Assembly (NCBI GenBank): GCA_947085045.1 | Contig: CAMTUU010000002.1 | Span: 62,001-126,000 of the forward strand | Direction of reading: 5' to 3' | Length of the DNA stretch: 64,000 nucleotides | From: Pseudolysinimonas_A sp947085045 | Lineage (GTDB): Bacteria; Actinomycetota; Actinomycetes; Actinomycetales; Microbacteriaceae | Shown here: positions 37,987 through 47,012 of the stretch, piece after piece | Numbering within the stretch: the stretch's first letter is position 1 | Layout: each line of letters begins with the position of its first letter | The notes under the pieces: generated by a model | The model's input: only the letters and a program-made list of their open reading frames with translations | Told to the model about the DNA's origin: nothing | The model's database searches: none | Position numbers and translations under genes: made by a program

Positions 37987-39366
37987 TCAGTCGACCGCGA
38001 GAGCCTCGACCGGCGGCATTCGCACCGCCGTGCGTGCCGGCGCCCAGGACGCGATCGCGGTGATCGCCGCCCCGGTCAGCACCACCACCCCGATCGCCGG
38101 CCACGGCATCCCGGGGATCACGACCCCCTCGGTCGCCGAGCCGAGCAGCGACTGCGCACCCGCCCAGCCGTACACCGCGCCGAGCACCAGCCCCAGCACG
38201 ACCGCCGAGAAGGTCAGCTGCGCGCTCTCGGCGAGCACCATGCGGCGCACCTGAGGCACGGTGAATCCCAGCGCGCGGAGCAGGCCGAGCTCGCGGCGCC
38301 GTTGCAGCACGCTGAGCGACAGGTTGTTGACGAGCCCGACGGCGGCGATGAGGCCGCTGAAGCCGACGAGCACCGAGAACACCGCGGTCGTCGCGGCGAG
38401 CATCGGGTCGACGCCCTGGTACACCTCGGGCTGCTGCTCTTGGGCGAGCCGGATCGAGGCTTCGAAGCCGGCCATCGCGACGGCGAACATCGTGACCAGC
38501 GTGACCCCGATCACCAGGCCGATAGTGGCGCGCGAACTGCGTTGCGGATGCCGGACCGCGTTCTCGGCCGCGAGTCGTGCCGGGGCGCTGCGGCCCGCCA
38601 GCCGACCGGCCAGGCGGAGTACCGGGGGCATGAGGACATCCGCCCCCAGCACGATGCCGGTGAACGACAGGATGCCGCCGACCAGCCCGATCAGGACAGC
38701 GGCGGGACTCACGAGCCCGGCGACCACCCCCAGTGCGAGCAGGGCGAACCCGACGATGACGAGCACGAGGGCGGTGCGGTTGCGACCGGGGCGGGCGCGG
38801 GTCTCCTCGCGGCTGAGCTCCTCGCTGCGGCCCAGCGCTTCGAGCGGGGTGACCGTCGTCACCCGCCGCGACCCCACCCAGGACGCCGCCCAGGTGGTGA
38901 GCACGACCCCGACGACGGGGATCAAGATGACCGCGTCGGTGAACGTGTAGCCCACGTCGGGGATGACATCCATCGCCACCGCGATGCGCTCGGTGGCGAC
39001 CGCGACCGCCGTGCCGACGACTCCCCCGACGAGGGAGCCGATGACCCCGACGAGAAAGCCCACGCGGGCGATGCGACTGCGCTCCCGGCTCGCCGACGAG
39101 CCGAGCAGACGCAGCAGCGCGATGCTACGCACCCGGCCGGCGACGATCGTCGAGAAGGTGTTCGCCGTGACGACCGCGGCGACGTAGACCGAGATCACGA
39201 TGAACACGAAGGCGAGCACCCGCAGCATGATCGCCACGGTGTTGCTGCTCCCCGTGATGTCGTCCTGCTCGATGATCGCGGCCAGCGCCCCGGTGATCTG
39301 CAACAGCGCCACCCCGAACGCCGAGCCGAGCGCGGCGACGAGAATGCTGGCGCCGTTGCCCTTCAT
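37987..39366 (-). CDS. FtsX/MacB-type ABC transporter permease
   Basis: 459 residues with two FtsX domains: membrane segments near 10-30, 48-66, 100-125, a Gly-rich stretch, then a second set, including the signature LQRRRELGLLRALGFTVPQVRRMVLAESAQLT and APARTAVRMPPVEALAV. It lacks the large periplasmic MacB domain, so it resembles exporters or mechanotransmission modules of Gram-positives. Its ATG overlaps the ATPase stop (ATGA). Substrate unknown (lipoprotein, peptide or envelope stress signal). Confidence 0.92.
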   Translation of the reverse strand: MKGNGASILVAALGSAFGVALLQITGALAAIIEQDDITGSSNTVAIMLRVLAFVFIVISVYVAAVVTANTFSTIVAGRVRSIALLRLLGSSASRERSRIARVGFLVGVIGSLVGGVVGTAVAVATERIAVAMDVIPDVGYTFTDAVILIPVVGVVLTTWAASWVGSRRVTTVTPLEALGRSEELSREETRARPGRNRTALVLVIVGFALLALGVVAGLVSPAAVLIGLVGGILSFTGIVLGADVLMPPVLRLAGRLAGRSAPARLAAENAVRHPQRSSRATIGLVIGVTLVTMFAVAMAGFEASIRLAQEQQPEVYQGVDPMLAATTAVFSVLVGFSGLIAAVGLVNNLSLSVLQRRRELGLLRALGFTVPQVRRMVLAESAQLTFSAVVLGLVLGAVYGWAGAQSLLGSATEGVVIPGMPWPAIGVVVLTGAAITAIASWAPARTAVRMPPVEALAVD

Positions 39367-40106
39367 GAGTTCACCTCGAGGGACAGCATGAACGCGGAGA
39401 TCTCCTCGGCGGTCGACCGAGGGCGGTCGGCGACGATCGCCCCGTCGCCGAGCACCACGACGCGGTCGGCATGGCTCGCCGCGATCGGATCGTGCGTCAC
39501 CATCACGATCGTCTGCCCGCCCGTCGACGCCTGACGGAGCAGGGCCAGCACGTCGCGCCCGGTCTTCGAGTCGAGGTTGCCGGTGGGCTCGTCGGCGAAC
39601 ACGACCTCCGGCTGCGTCACGAGGGCGCGGGCGATCGCGACGCGCTGCTGCTGGCCGCCGGAGAGTTCGTGCGGGCGGTGGGTCAGCCGGTCGCGCAACC
39701 CGAGCGAGTCGATGAGGGTCTCGAGCCGAGCCGACTCCTTCGCGTCGGGGCGCCGGCCGTCGAGCTCGAACGGCAGCAGCAGGTTTCCGCGCACGTCGAG
39801 GGTCGGCACAAGGTTGAACGACTGGAACACGAATCCCACGCGGCGGCGCCGCACGAGCGTCAGCTGGGCGTCCGGCATCCGTCCGATCTCCACCTGGCCG
39901 AGCCAGACCTCGCCGGAGGTGGGCGAGTCGAGGCCGGCCAGGATGTGCATGAGCGTCGACTTGCCGGAACCCGACGGGCCCATGATCGCGGTGAACTCGC
40001 CGCGGCGGATGTCGAGGTCGACACGGCGCAGGGCGTGCACGACGGCGCTGTCGCGGCCGTAGGTCTTCGTCAGGGTCCGCGCGCGGGCGGCGAGGGTTTC
40101 GGTCAT
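39363..40106 (-). CDS. ABC transporter ATP-binding protein (LolD/MacB type)
   Basis: 247 residues. Walker A GPSGSGKST (43-51), Q-loop FVFQSFNLVPTL, signature ELSGGQQQRVAIARAL (147-162), Walker B EVVFADEPTGNLD and H-loop VMVTHD. Partners with the permease encoded directly after it. The FNLVPTL Q-loop and NLDSKTG are typical of FtsE/LolD/MacB-type ATPases that energise FtsX-type permeases. Confidence 0.95.
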   Translation of the reverse strand: MTETLAARARTLTKTYGRDSAVVHALRRVDLDIRRGEFTAIMGPSGSGKSTLMHILAGLDSPTSGEVWLGQVEIGRMPDAQLTLVRRRRVGFVFQSFNLVPTLDVRGNLLLPFELDGRRPDAKESARLETLIDSLGLRDRLTHRPHELSGGQQQRVAIARALVTQPEVVFADEPTGNLDSKTGRDVLALLRQASTGGQTIVMVTHDPIAASHADRVVVLGDGAIVADRPRSTAEEISAFMLSLEVNS

Positions 40107-40245
40107 GGCTCGACGTTACGAACGGCACCGGGCACCGGGCATCCGGCGGCGGGATGACGCGGGTGCGACGAGCGGATGATCTGACGTCCGACTCGCGCGA
40201 AACGTTGGCTGGTCTGGTCGTCACCGGCTCGGGGACACTTGACCT

Positions 40246-40881
40246 ATGAAGCTGCCTCGCGCCCTGATGCTCCTCGCGATCCCGGTCGTGCTCCTCGCCG
40301 GTTGTGCGACCCCCGCCGATCCCGGAGAGGCCGGCGACGTCGTGCCGGGCGGCGGCGAGCCCAACCCGATCGCGGCGGCCGGCGTCGTCGTCGGTCAAGG
40401 CACCGTGCTGCAGAAGGACGGCGAGGACGCGCAGTTCTGCGTCGGCGCCATCGCCGAGTCCTACCCGCCGCAATGCTCGGGTCCCGTGCTGCTCGGCTGG
40501 GAGTGGCCCGACGACGGGATGTCGGAATCCGCGAGCGGCGTCACCTGGGGCACCTACGCGGTCTCCGGCACCTGGGACGGCGCGGCCTTCACGAAGGGCG
40601 ACATGGTCATTCCGCTCGCCCTCTACGACCCCCTCAAGCAGGAGGCCGACCCGCGTCTCGACCCCGCGAACGCCGGCACGAGCGACGAGAAGCTGCTGAC
40701 GCGCGTGCAGGAGGAGCTCTCCGGCTGGACCGCGGTCACCGTGCTCTCGTCCTACCTCGAGAACGGCTACCTCTGGGTCAGCGTCTACTACGACGACGGC
40801 ACCATCCAGGCATACCTCGACGAGGTCTACGGACCGGATGTCGTCGTGGTGCAGTCCGCGTTCCGCGACATCCCGGCCTGA
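40246..40881 (+). CDS. Lipoprotein, unknown function
   Basis: 211 residues. Signal peptide with lipobox LLAG-C (Cys near 20), Gly/Pro linker, and a domain with paired cysteines (QFCVGAIAESYPPQCSG) followed by a Trp-rich stretch (GWEWPDD, VTWGTYAVSGTWDG). No family recognised. Diverges from the ABC ATPase gene and converges on the response regulator; it could be a ligand-binding accessory of either. GACACT lies 6 nt before the ATG, a weak leaderless -10. Confidence 0.85.
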   Translation: MKLPRALMLLAIPVVLLAGCATPADPGEAGDVVPGGGEPNPIAAAGVVVGQGTVLQKDGEDAQFCVGAIAESYPPQCSGPVLLGWEWPDDGMSESASGVTWGTYAVSGTWDGAAFTKGDMVIPLALYDPLKQEADPRLDPANAGTSDEKLLTRVQEELSGWTAVTVLSSYLENGYLWVSVYYDDGTIQAYLDEVYGPDVVVVQSAFRDIPA

Positions 40882-40897
40882 TCCGCGGCGGGCGCCG

Positions 40898-41554
40898 TCA
40901 GACCAGGCGGCGCTCGAACGCGAACACGACCAACTGAACGCGGTCGCGCAGGCCGAGTTTCGCCAGCACCCGCGAGATGTGCGTCTTCACCGTGGCCTCG
41001 CTGACGAACTCGGCCTTCGCGATCTCCGAGTTCGACAGTCCCCGAGCGGCGAGCAGGAAGATCTCCCGCTCGCGGACGCTCAGCGCGGTCAGATGCTCGT
41101 CGGGGTCGCCGGGCTGCGGGGCCCGCTCGCCGAAGTGCTGGAACAGCTCGGTCGTCGCGGCCGGCGCGATCACGGCGGTTCCGGCATGCACCGTGCGGAT
41201 CGCGGCGAGCAGGAACTCCGGCTCGGCATCCTTCAGTACGAACCCGCTCGCGCCCGCCCGGATCGCCTTCGCCGCGTTCTCGTCGAGATCGAACGTCGTC
41301 AGCACCAGCACCCGCGGAGCCGTGTCGCCGGCGTCGGCGACGATCCACTCGGTCGCCTGGATGCCGTCGGCGGCCGGCATCCGGATGTCCATGAGCACGA
41401 CGTCGGGCGTCGCGTCGCGCACCATCGTGCGGGCCTCGACGCCGTCGCCCGCCTCACCGACGACCTCCAGGTCGTCCTGGGAGTCGATGAGCATCCGTAA
41501 GCCTCCGCGGAACAGCGGCTGATCGTCGACCAGCGCGACGCGGATGGTCTTCAC
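40898..41554 (-). CDS. NarL/LuxR-family response regulator
   Basis: 218 residues: receiver domain with acidic pocket Asp10-Asp11, phosphoacceptor Asp56 (VVLMDIRMP), Thr near 86 and Lys in FVLKDAE, then a LuxR-type HTH (LSVREREIFLLAARGLSNSE ... VKTHISRVLAKLGLRDR). GTG overlaps the histidine kinase stop (GTGA). Partner of that kinase; targets unknown. The convergent lipoprotein and nearby FtsX-type ABC transporter are candidates by position, as in envelope-stress systems; inference. Confidence 0.95.
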   Translation of the reverse strand: MKTIRVALVDDQPLFRGGLRMLIDSQDDLEVVGEAGDGVEARTMVRDATPDVVLMDIRMPAADGIQATEWIVADAGDTAPRVLVLTTFDLDENAAKAIRAGASGFVLKDAEPEFLLAAIRTVHAGTAVIAPAATTELFQHFGERAPQPGDPDEHLTALSVREREIFLLAARGLSNSEIAKAEFVSEATVKTHISRVLAKLGLRDRVQLVVFAFERRLV

Positions 41555-42753
41555 GCCGTGACCGCGTCCCGGGCGAACGGGATCGTCGCCCGCACCCGGA
41601 ACCGGCCGTTGGTGCCGTCGCTGGCCTCGAGCTCGCCGCCGGCGAGGGTCGCGCGCTCCCGCATCCCGGGGATGCCGTGGCCCGCGGTGTTCGCGGGAAC
41701 CGTCGTGCCGCGCGGGAGGCCGTTGGTGATGATCACTGCGAGCGAGGTGCTGCCCCAGTCGAAGACGAGTTCCACCGGGCTGCTGCGGTCGCCGTGGCGG
41801 AGAGCGTTGGTGAGGCCCTCCTGCACGATCCGGTAGACGGCGAGCGCGGGAGTGCCGACGAGTTCGATCGCCGACCCGTAGCTGTTCCACTCGACCTCGA
41901 GCCCGGAGTCGCGGAATCCGCGCACGAGCGAGTCGAGGTCGTTCATGCCGGGCTGGGGACCCTGCTCCTGGTTGTGCCGCAGCTCGCCCAGCAGCACCCG
42001 CACGTCGGTGAGCGCGCCCCGGGCAGTGGTCGCGATGTTCTCGAGCGCCTCGACGACCGGCGCCGGCACGTTCTTCGCGGCGTAGCGGGCGCCGTCGGCC
42101 TGCGCGATCACGACGGCGAGCGAATGGGCGACGATGTCGTGCACGTCGCGGGCCACCCGGTTGCGCTCCTGCTCGAGCGTCGCGACCTGCTTCGCCTCCC
42201 CGAGTTGCACCGTGGCGCGGATCTCCCCCGTCTCCGCGGCGCGACGCGAGCGGTTCACGGTGACGAGCATCCCGGCCACCCAGACCAGCGCGAAAAGCGC
42301 GAACACGAACCAGAAGAAGATGATCCCGACGGTCTGCTGAAGCGGGAAGTACCCCGTGCCGACGAGGCTGAACGCGGCGACGAAGGTTCCGGCGAGCCCG
42401 AGCCAGCGCGTGACCGGGCGACCGTAGGCGGAGGTGCCGAAGAAGACGGCGAGAAGCGGGGCGGCGATGAAGATCGTGCCGGCGTAGTTGAAGTAGCCGC
42501 TGGCCAAGAATCCGAGCGTGCCAAGGGCGCCCACCGACAGCGCGAGGACCGGCTGGATGCGGTAGAGCACGAGTGTCGACGACAGAAGGATGTGTGACAA
42601 GACGGCGAGCGGTCCGCCGGCGTAGGCGACGATCGGCAGGGCGATCACGAACCACAGCCCGGAGGCGACCGCTTCGATCACGATCCGTCGCTTGATCAGG
42701 TTCTCGCGGGTGAACCACCCGCCCACCCGCGCGATGACGTCATCGAAGCTCAT
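41551..42753 (-). CDS. Sensor histidine kinase (HisKA_3 type)
   Basis: 400 residues: about six membrane segments (to ~165) with very short extracytoplasmic loops, then a HisKA_3 dimerisation domain with His205 (RNRVARDVHDIVAHSLAV) and a HATPase (YRIVQEGLTNALRHG, GHGIPGMRERATLAGG). It probably senses the membrane itself, as DesK/LiaS-like kinases do. A TACCGT lies 7 nt before the ATG at 42753, suggesting a leaderless mRNA. Confidence 0.95.
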   Translation of the reverse strand: MSFDDVIARVGGWFTRENLIKRRIVIEAVASGLWFVIALPIVAYAGGPLAVLSHILLSSTLVLYRIQPVLALSVGALGTLGFLASGYFNYAGTIFIAAPLLAVFFGTSAYGRPVTRWLGLAGTFVAAFSLVGTGYFPLQQTVGIIFFWFVFALFALVWVAGMLVTVNRSRRAAETGEIRATVQLGEAKQVATLEQERNRVARDVHDIVAHSLAVVIAQADGARYAAKNVPAPVVEALENIATTARGALTDVRVLLGELRHNQEQGPQPGMNDLDSLVRGFRDSGLEVEWNSYGSAIELVGTPALAVYRIVQEGLTNALRHGDRSSPVELVFDWGSTSLAVIITNGLPRGTTVPANTAGHGIPGMRERATLAGGELEASDGTNGRFRVRATIPFARDAVTA

Positions 42754-42829
42754 GACAGCAACGGTACGGGCGGGAAGCGGGCGGGGCATCCGTCGACGGA
42801 GTGATCCCTCGTCATCCCGAAGTCGCGTA

Positions 42830-42898
42830 CCCAACTCTCGGAAATCAGACCCTTCGTCGATCAGACATCGATGAACCTCCGAAATCCCGAGAGTTGGG
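42830..42898. repeat. 69-nt intergenic inverted repeat (class II)
   Basis: Perfect 12-bp arms CCCAACTCTCGG (42830-42841) and CCGAGAGTTGGG (42887-42898). The interior has GAAATC near both arms and is less G+C-rich than its flanks. The arms match those of the copy at 23143. It lies between the era stop and the histidine kinase start. Confidence 0.7.
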
Positions 42899-42910
42899 GA
42901 CAGCTGAGCC

Positions 42911-43807
42911 TCAGAACCCGAGGCGCCCGAGCTGCTTCGGGTCGCGCTGCCACTCCTTGGCGACCTTCACCCGCAGCGAGAGGAACACCTGCGTGCCGAC
43001 GAGCGGCTCGATCTGCGCCCGCGCACGCGCGCCGACCTCCTGCAGCCGCGACCCGTTGTGACCGATCACGATTCCCTTCTGACTGTCGCGCTCGACCCAG
43101 AGGTTCGCGTAGATCTCGACGAGATCCTTGTCGTCGCGTTCGACCATGTCGTCGATCGTGACGGCGAGCGAGTGCGGCAGCTCGTCGCTGACGCCTTCGA
43201 GCGCGGCCTCGCGGATGAGTTCCGAGATGCGCGCCTCGAGCGTCTCGTCGGTGCGCTGCTCGGTGTCGGGGTAGAGCGACGGCGAGAACGGCAGCAGCCC
43301 GACGAGCTGGGTGAGCAGCACATCCAGCTGGATGCGACTGGTCGCCGACACCGGCACGATCGCCTCCCACTCGCGCAGCCCCGACACGGCGAGCAACTGC
43401 TGAGCGACGGAGGGGCGGGAAGTCGCGTCGATCTTGGTGACGATCGCCACCTTCTTCGCTCGCGGGAAGTTGTCGAGCGACTCGTTGATGAACCGGTCGC
43501 CCGGTCCGATGCGCTCGTCGGCCGGGATGCACATGCCGATCACATCGACGTCGCCGAGGGTCGCGGTGACGACGTCGTTGAGACGCTGGCCGAGCAGCGT
43601 GCGCGGGCGATGGATGCCGGGGGTGTCGACGATGATCAGCTGGCCGTCGACGCCGTGCACGATCCCGCGGATCGCGCGGCGGGTGGTCTGCGGCTTCGAC
43701 GAGGTGATCGCGACCTTCTCACCGACGAGGGCGTTGGTCAGCGTCGACTTGCCGACGTTGGGGCGGCCGACGAACGAGGCGAATCCAGCACGGTGGGCGG
43801 CGGTCAT
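42911..43807 (-). CDS. era: GTPase Era
   Basis: 298 residues: G domain with G1 GRPNVGKST (14-22), G3 DTPGIH and G4 VTKID (the usual Asn of NKxD is Thr, as in a number of Era proteins), then a KH domain with GIVIGHNGSRLQEVG. Binds 16S rRNA 3' end and assists 30S assembly. ATG overlaps the CNNM gene stop (ATGA); part of the phoH-ybeY-CNNM-era operon. Confidence 0.97.
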   Translation of the reverse strand: MTAAHRAGFASFVGRPNVGKSTLTNALVGEKVAITSSKPQTTRRAIRGIVHGVDGQLIIVDTPGIHRPRTLLGQRLNDVVTATLGDVDVIGMCIPADERIGPGDRFINESLDNFPRAKKVAIVTKIDATSRPSVAQQLLAVSGLREWEAIVPVSATSRIQLDVLLTQLVGLLPFSPSLYPDTEQRTDETLEARISELIREAALEGVSDELPHSLAVTIDDMVERDDKDLVEIYANLWVERDSQKGIVIGHNGSRLQEVGARARAQIEPLVGTQVFLSLRVKVAKEWQRDPKQLGRLGF

Positions 43808-45108
43808 CCCGCGACCTCCTTCTGCTTCGCGTCGAACGCGACCTGCGCGTCGAGGAGCGCCTGATCGGGCTCGACGACGATGGTGCGCAGCAGCTTCCGG
43901 CGTCCTTCGACGCGTTCTGCCCGGAGCCTGAGCCCGGACACCTGCACGGTGGAGCCCGCCTCGGGCAGCCGGCCGAAGGTCTTGGTCAGCAGGCCACCCG
44001 CCGAGTCGACTTCGTCGTCCTCGAGCTCGATGCCGAACAGGTCGCCCAATTCGTCGAGCGGCAGACGCGCGCTCACCCGGAAGACGCCGCCACCGAGGTG
44101 CTCGGTGTCGGGCGTCTCGCGGTCGTACTCGTCGGAGATGTCGCCGACGAGCTCCTCGATCAGGTCTTCGAGGGTGACGAGCCCCGCGATGCCGCCGTAC
44201 TCGTCGACGACGAGCGCGAGGTGGATGCTCTTGAGCTGCATCTGCCGCAGGGTGTCGTCGGCTTTCTTCGACTCCGGCACGAACTCGGGCACGCGGGCGA
44301 GGTGGCGCGCGGTGACGGTGGCGGCATCCCCGGGCTTCTCGAACGCGTGACGGGCGACGTCGCGCAGGTAGAGCACGCCGAACACCTCGTCAGCGTCCTT
44401 GCCGACGACGGGCATGCGCGAGTGCCCCGTGCGCAGGAATTCGCGCATCGCGCCCTCGAGCGTGACGTCGTCGTCGATCGTGTCCATGTCGGTGCGCGGC
44501 ACCATGACTTCGCGCACGACGGTGTCGCCCCATTCGAAGATCGAGTGGATGAGCTCCTTGTCATCCTGCTCGAGCACGTCGGCCTCCGCCGCCTCGTCGA
44601 CCATGCTCAGCAGCTGCTGCTCGCTCGAGAAAGCGACCACCGGCGGACGGCCCGGGGTCACCCGGTTGCCGATCCGCACGAGACCGACCGCGAGCGGGCC
44701 GAGCAGCAGCCGCAGGAACCGCACGATCGGGGCGGCGAACGCCAGGATGGGCCGCGCGTGTGCCCGTCCCACCGACCGGGGCGACGAACCCACGAGCACG
44801 AAGGTGACGGCGGTCATCACGACGCCCGCCGCGAGCAGCACCCACCACCAGTCGTCGAACACCACGGCGAACGCGAGGGTGACTAGCACCGCGGCGGTCG
44901 TCTCCGACAGCACGCGCATGAAGTTGATCGCGGTCACGTGCGGGCCGGCGTCGGCGGCGATCGCGAGCAACGACTTCCGGGAACGGCTGTGCGCGGCGAG
45001 GTCGGCGAGGTCGATGCGGCTGAGCGTGCCGAGCGCGGCGTCGGCCGCGGCGAGCAGGCCGCCGAAGGCGACCAGCAGTACCGCGATGGCGACGAAGACC
45101 CCGATCAT
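43804..45108 (-). CDS. CNNM/CorC family protein (hemolysin-like, CBS domains)
   Basis: 434 residues: N-terminal DUF21 membrane domain (segments near 5-25, 65-80, 85-105), paired CBS domains (VPRTDMDTIDDDVTLEGAM; LALVVDEYGGIAGLVTLEDL) and a C-terminal CorC_HlyC domain. Related proteins transport or regulate Mg2+/Co2+. The conserved place between ybeY and era is an actinobacterial and general bacterial synteny. ATG at 45108, 7 nt after the ybeY stop. Confidence 0.94.
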   Translation of the reverse strand: MIGVFVAIAVLLVAFGGLLAAADAALGTLSRIDLADLAAHSRSRKSLLAIAADAGPHVTAINFMRVLSETTAAVLVTLAFAVVFDDWWWVLLAAGVVMTAVTFVLVGSSPRSVGRAHARPILAFAAPIVRFLRLLLGPLAVGLVRIGNRVTPGRPPVVAFSSEQQLLSMVDEAAEADVLEQDDKELIHSIFEWGDTVVREVMVPRTDMDTIDDDVTLEGAMREFLRTGHSRMPVVGKDADEVFGVLYLRDVARHAFEKPGDAATVTARHLARVPEFVPESKKADDTLRQMQLKSIHLALVVDEYGGIAGLVTLEDLIEELVGDISDEYDRETPDTEHLGGGVFRVSARLPLDELGDLFGIELEDDEVDSAGGLLTKTFGRLPEAGSTVQVSGLRLRAERVEGRRKLLRTIVVEPDQALLDAQVAFDAKQKEVAG

Positions 45109-45115
45109 CTCGGGG

Positions 45116-45577
45116 CTACCGTCGTCGTTCGGAGATCGTGAAGCCCACGAGGATCTCCCGCTGGATGTCGAACATCTCGCGCTCCTCGTCGGGCTCGGCG
45201 TGGTCGTAGCCGAGCAGGTGCAGGATTCCGTGCGCCGTGAGCAGCTGCATCTCGTCGGACGGGCTGTGGCCGGCATCCTGCGCCTGGGCCACGGCCACCT
45301 GCGGGCAGATCACGAGGTCGCCGAGCAGCCCGGGCGGGGTGATCTCGTCCTCGCTGCCGGGGCGCAACTCGTCCATCGGGAACGACAGCACGTCGGTCGG
45401 ACCGGGCTCGTCCATCCACTGCACGTGCAGCTGCTCCATGGCGGCCTCGTCGACGAGCAGGATCGCCAGCTCGGCATCCTGATGCACGCGCAGGTGGTCG
45501 AGCGCGAAGGTCGCGAGCCGCTGGAGGGACGACTCGTCGACCTCGATCCCCGACTCGTTGTTGATCTCGATGCTCAC
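45116..45577 (-). CDS. ybeY: Endoribonuclease YbeY (rRNA maturation)
   Basis: 153 residues. Zinc motif H3XH5XH: His116, His120, His126 in LLTAHGILHLLGYDH. DVLSFPMDEL and LGDLVICPQVA are further signatures. Processes 16S rRNA ends and acts in ribosome quality control. ATG overlaps the phoH stop. Confidence 0.97.
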   Translation of the reverse strand: MSIEINNESGIEVDESSLQRLATFALDHLRVHQDAELAILLVDEAAMEQLHVQWMDEPGPTDVLSFPMDELRPGSEDEITPPGLLGDLVICPQVAVAQAQDAGHSPSDEMQLLTAHGILHLLGYDHAEPDEEREMFDIQREILVGFTISERRR

Positions 45578-46665
45578 GGGTTCCTCCGGCGGCGAGGCTT
45601 CTCGGGTCCGGGCTGCTTGCGGTCCTGGGGTGGGTGCCCGCGGCGCTCCGCGCGGTTGGCGCCGTCGGGGTTCACGATCGCCGCCTTCTCCCGCTCGTAG
45701 CGACGCGCCTGCTGCCGCGCGTCGTACTCGGTGTACCGGTCGACGATCTTGCCGACGAGCGAGTGGCGCACGACATCCTCGCTGGTGAGGCGGGCGAAGT
45801 GGATGTCTTCCATGTCGCCGAGGATGGTCGACACGAGTTGCAATCCCGACGCGCCGGCCGGCAGGTCGACCTGGGTGATGTCACCCGTCACCACCATGCG
45901 CGTGCCGAAGCCGAGGCGGGTGAGGAACATCTTCATCTGCTCGGGCGTCGTGTTCTGCGCCTCGTCGAGCACGACGAACGCGTTGTTGAGCGTGCGACCG
46001 CGCATGTAGGCGAGCGGGGCGACCTCGACGGTGCCGGCGGCGAGCAGCTTCGGGACCAGCTCGGGGTCCATCATCTCGTTGAGCGCGTCGTACAGCGGCC
46101 GCAGGTAGGGATCGATCTTGTCATTGAGCGTGCCGGGCAGGAAGCCGAGCCGCTCCCCCGCCTCGATCGCCGGGCGGCTCAGGATGATGCGCTCCACCTC
46201 TTTGCGCTGCAGCGCCTGCACGGCCTTCGCCATCGCGAGGTAGGTCTTGCCGGTTCCGGCGGGGCCGATGCCGAAGACGATCGTGTTGTGGTCGATCGCG
46301 TCGACGTACGCCTTCTGGCCGAGGGTCTTGGGCCGGATGCTCGTGCCCCGGCTGGTGAGGATCGCCTGCGAGAGCACGTCCGCCGGGCTGCCCTCACCGC
46401 GTTCCAGGATGCGGGCGCCGACGGTCACATCGGTCGGGCCGAGGTCGACCCCGTTCTTCACCATCTCCACCAGTTCCTGCACGAGCCGGTCGGCGGCGCG
46501 CACCTCGTCGTCCGGACCCTCGAGGGTTACGTGATTGCCGCGCACGAGCACGGTCACCTGCGGGTAGCGCTTCTCGATCGTCGACAGCAGCCGGTCCTGC
46601 GGCCCGAGCAGCCGGACCATGGCGACGCCGTCGACCTCGAGCTCCGCGTGGGAGGGATCGGTCAC
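45574..46665 (-). CDS. PhoH family ATPase
   Basis: 363 residues: N-terminal KH-like region, then a RecA-like ATPase with Walker A FGIGPAGTGKTYLA and Walker B FVVLDEAQNTT, plus TGDITQVDLP. The C-terminus is a basic Arg/Pro-rich tail. Always next to ybeY, which fits a role in RNA metabolism. Starts overlap the HIT gene stop. Confidence 0.96.
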   Translation of the reverse strand: MTDPSHAELEVDGVAMVRLLGPQDRLLSTIEKRYPQVTVLVRGNHVTLEGPDDEVRAADRLVQELVEMVKNGVDLGPTDVTVGARILERGEGSPADVLSQAILTSRGTSIRPKTLGQKAYVDAIDHNTIVFGIGPAGTGKTYLAMAKAVQALQRKEVERIILSRPAIEAGERLGFLPGTLNDKIDPYLRPLYDALNEMMDPELVPKLLAAGTVEVAPLAYMRGRTLNNAFVVLDEAQNTTPEQMKMFLTRLGFGTRMVVTGDITQVDLPAGASGLQLVSTILGDMEDIHFARLTSEDVVRHSLVGKIVDRYTEYDARQQARRYEREKAAIVNPDGANRAERRGHPPQDRKQPGPEKPRRRRNP

Positions 46666-47003
46666 AGGGTCGCCTCCGACAGGTCGCCGGCCAGTACGTG
46701 CGCGTGCACGTGGAACACGGTCTGGCCGGCATCCGCCCCCGTGTTGAAGACGAGCCGGAACTGACCGCCGGCGTGCTCGTCGGCGAGCCGCTGGGCGACC
46801 TGGACGATCTCGGCGAGCAGTGCCGGGTCGCGCGCGGCCAGCTCGGCCACGTTCGCGTGCGTGCCGACCTTGGGGAACACGAGCAGGTGCACCGGCGCTT
46901 TCGGCGCGATGTCCTGGATGGCGAGCACGCGCTCGTTCTCGAACACTTTCGTCGACGGGATCTCCCCCGCGACGATGCGCTCGAAGACGCTGGGCTCTGA
47001 CAT
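46662..47003 (-). CDS. HIT family nucleotide hydrolase
   Basis: 113 residues, single HIT domain (HINT branch). Catalytic motif His98-x-His100-x-His102 in TVFHVHAHVLAG; FERIVAGEIPSTKVFE N-terminal signature. Hydrolyses adenosine phosphoramidates or related nucleotides. ATG to the next gene's end is 9 nt, so probably the start of an operon HIT-phoH-ybeY-CNNM-era or co-transcribed with the phosphotransferase. Confidence 0.95.
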   Translation of the reverse strand: MSEPSVFERIVAGEIPSTKVFENERVLAIQDIAPKAPVHLLVFPKVGTHANVAELAARDPALLAEIVQVAQRLADEHAGGQFRLVFNTGADAGQTVFHVHAHVLAGDLSEATL

Positions 47004-47012
47004 GGCTCCAGT

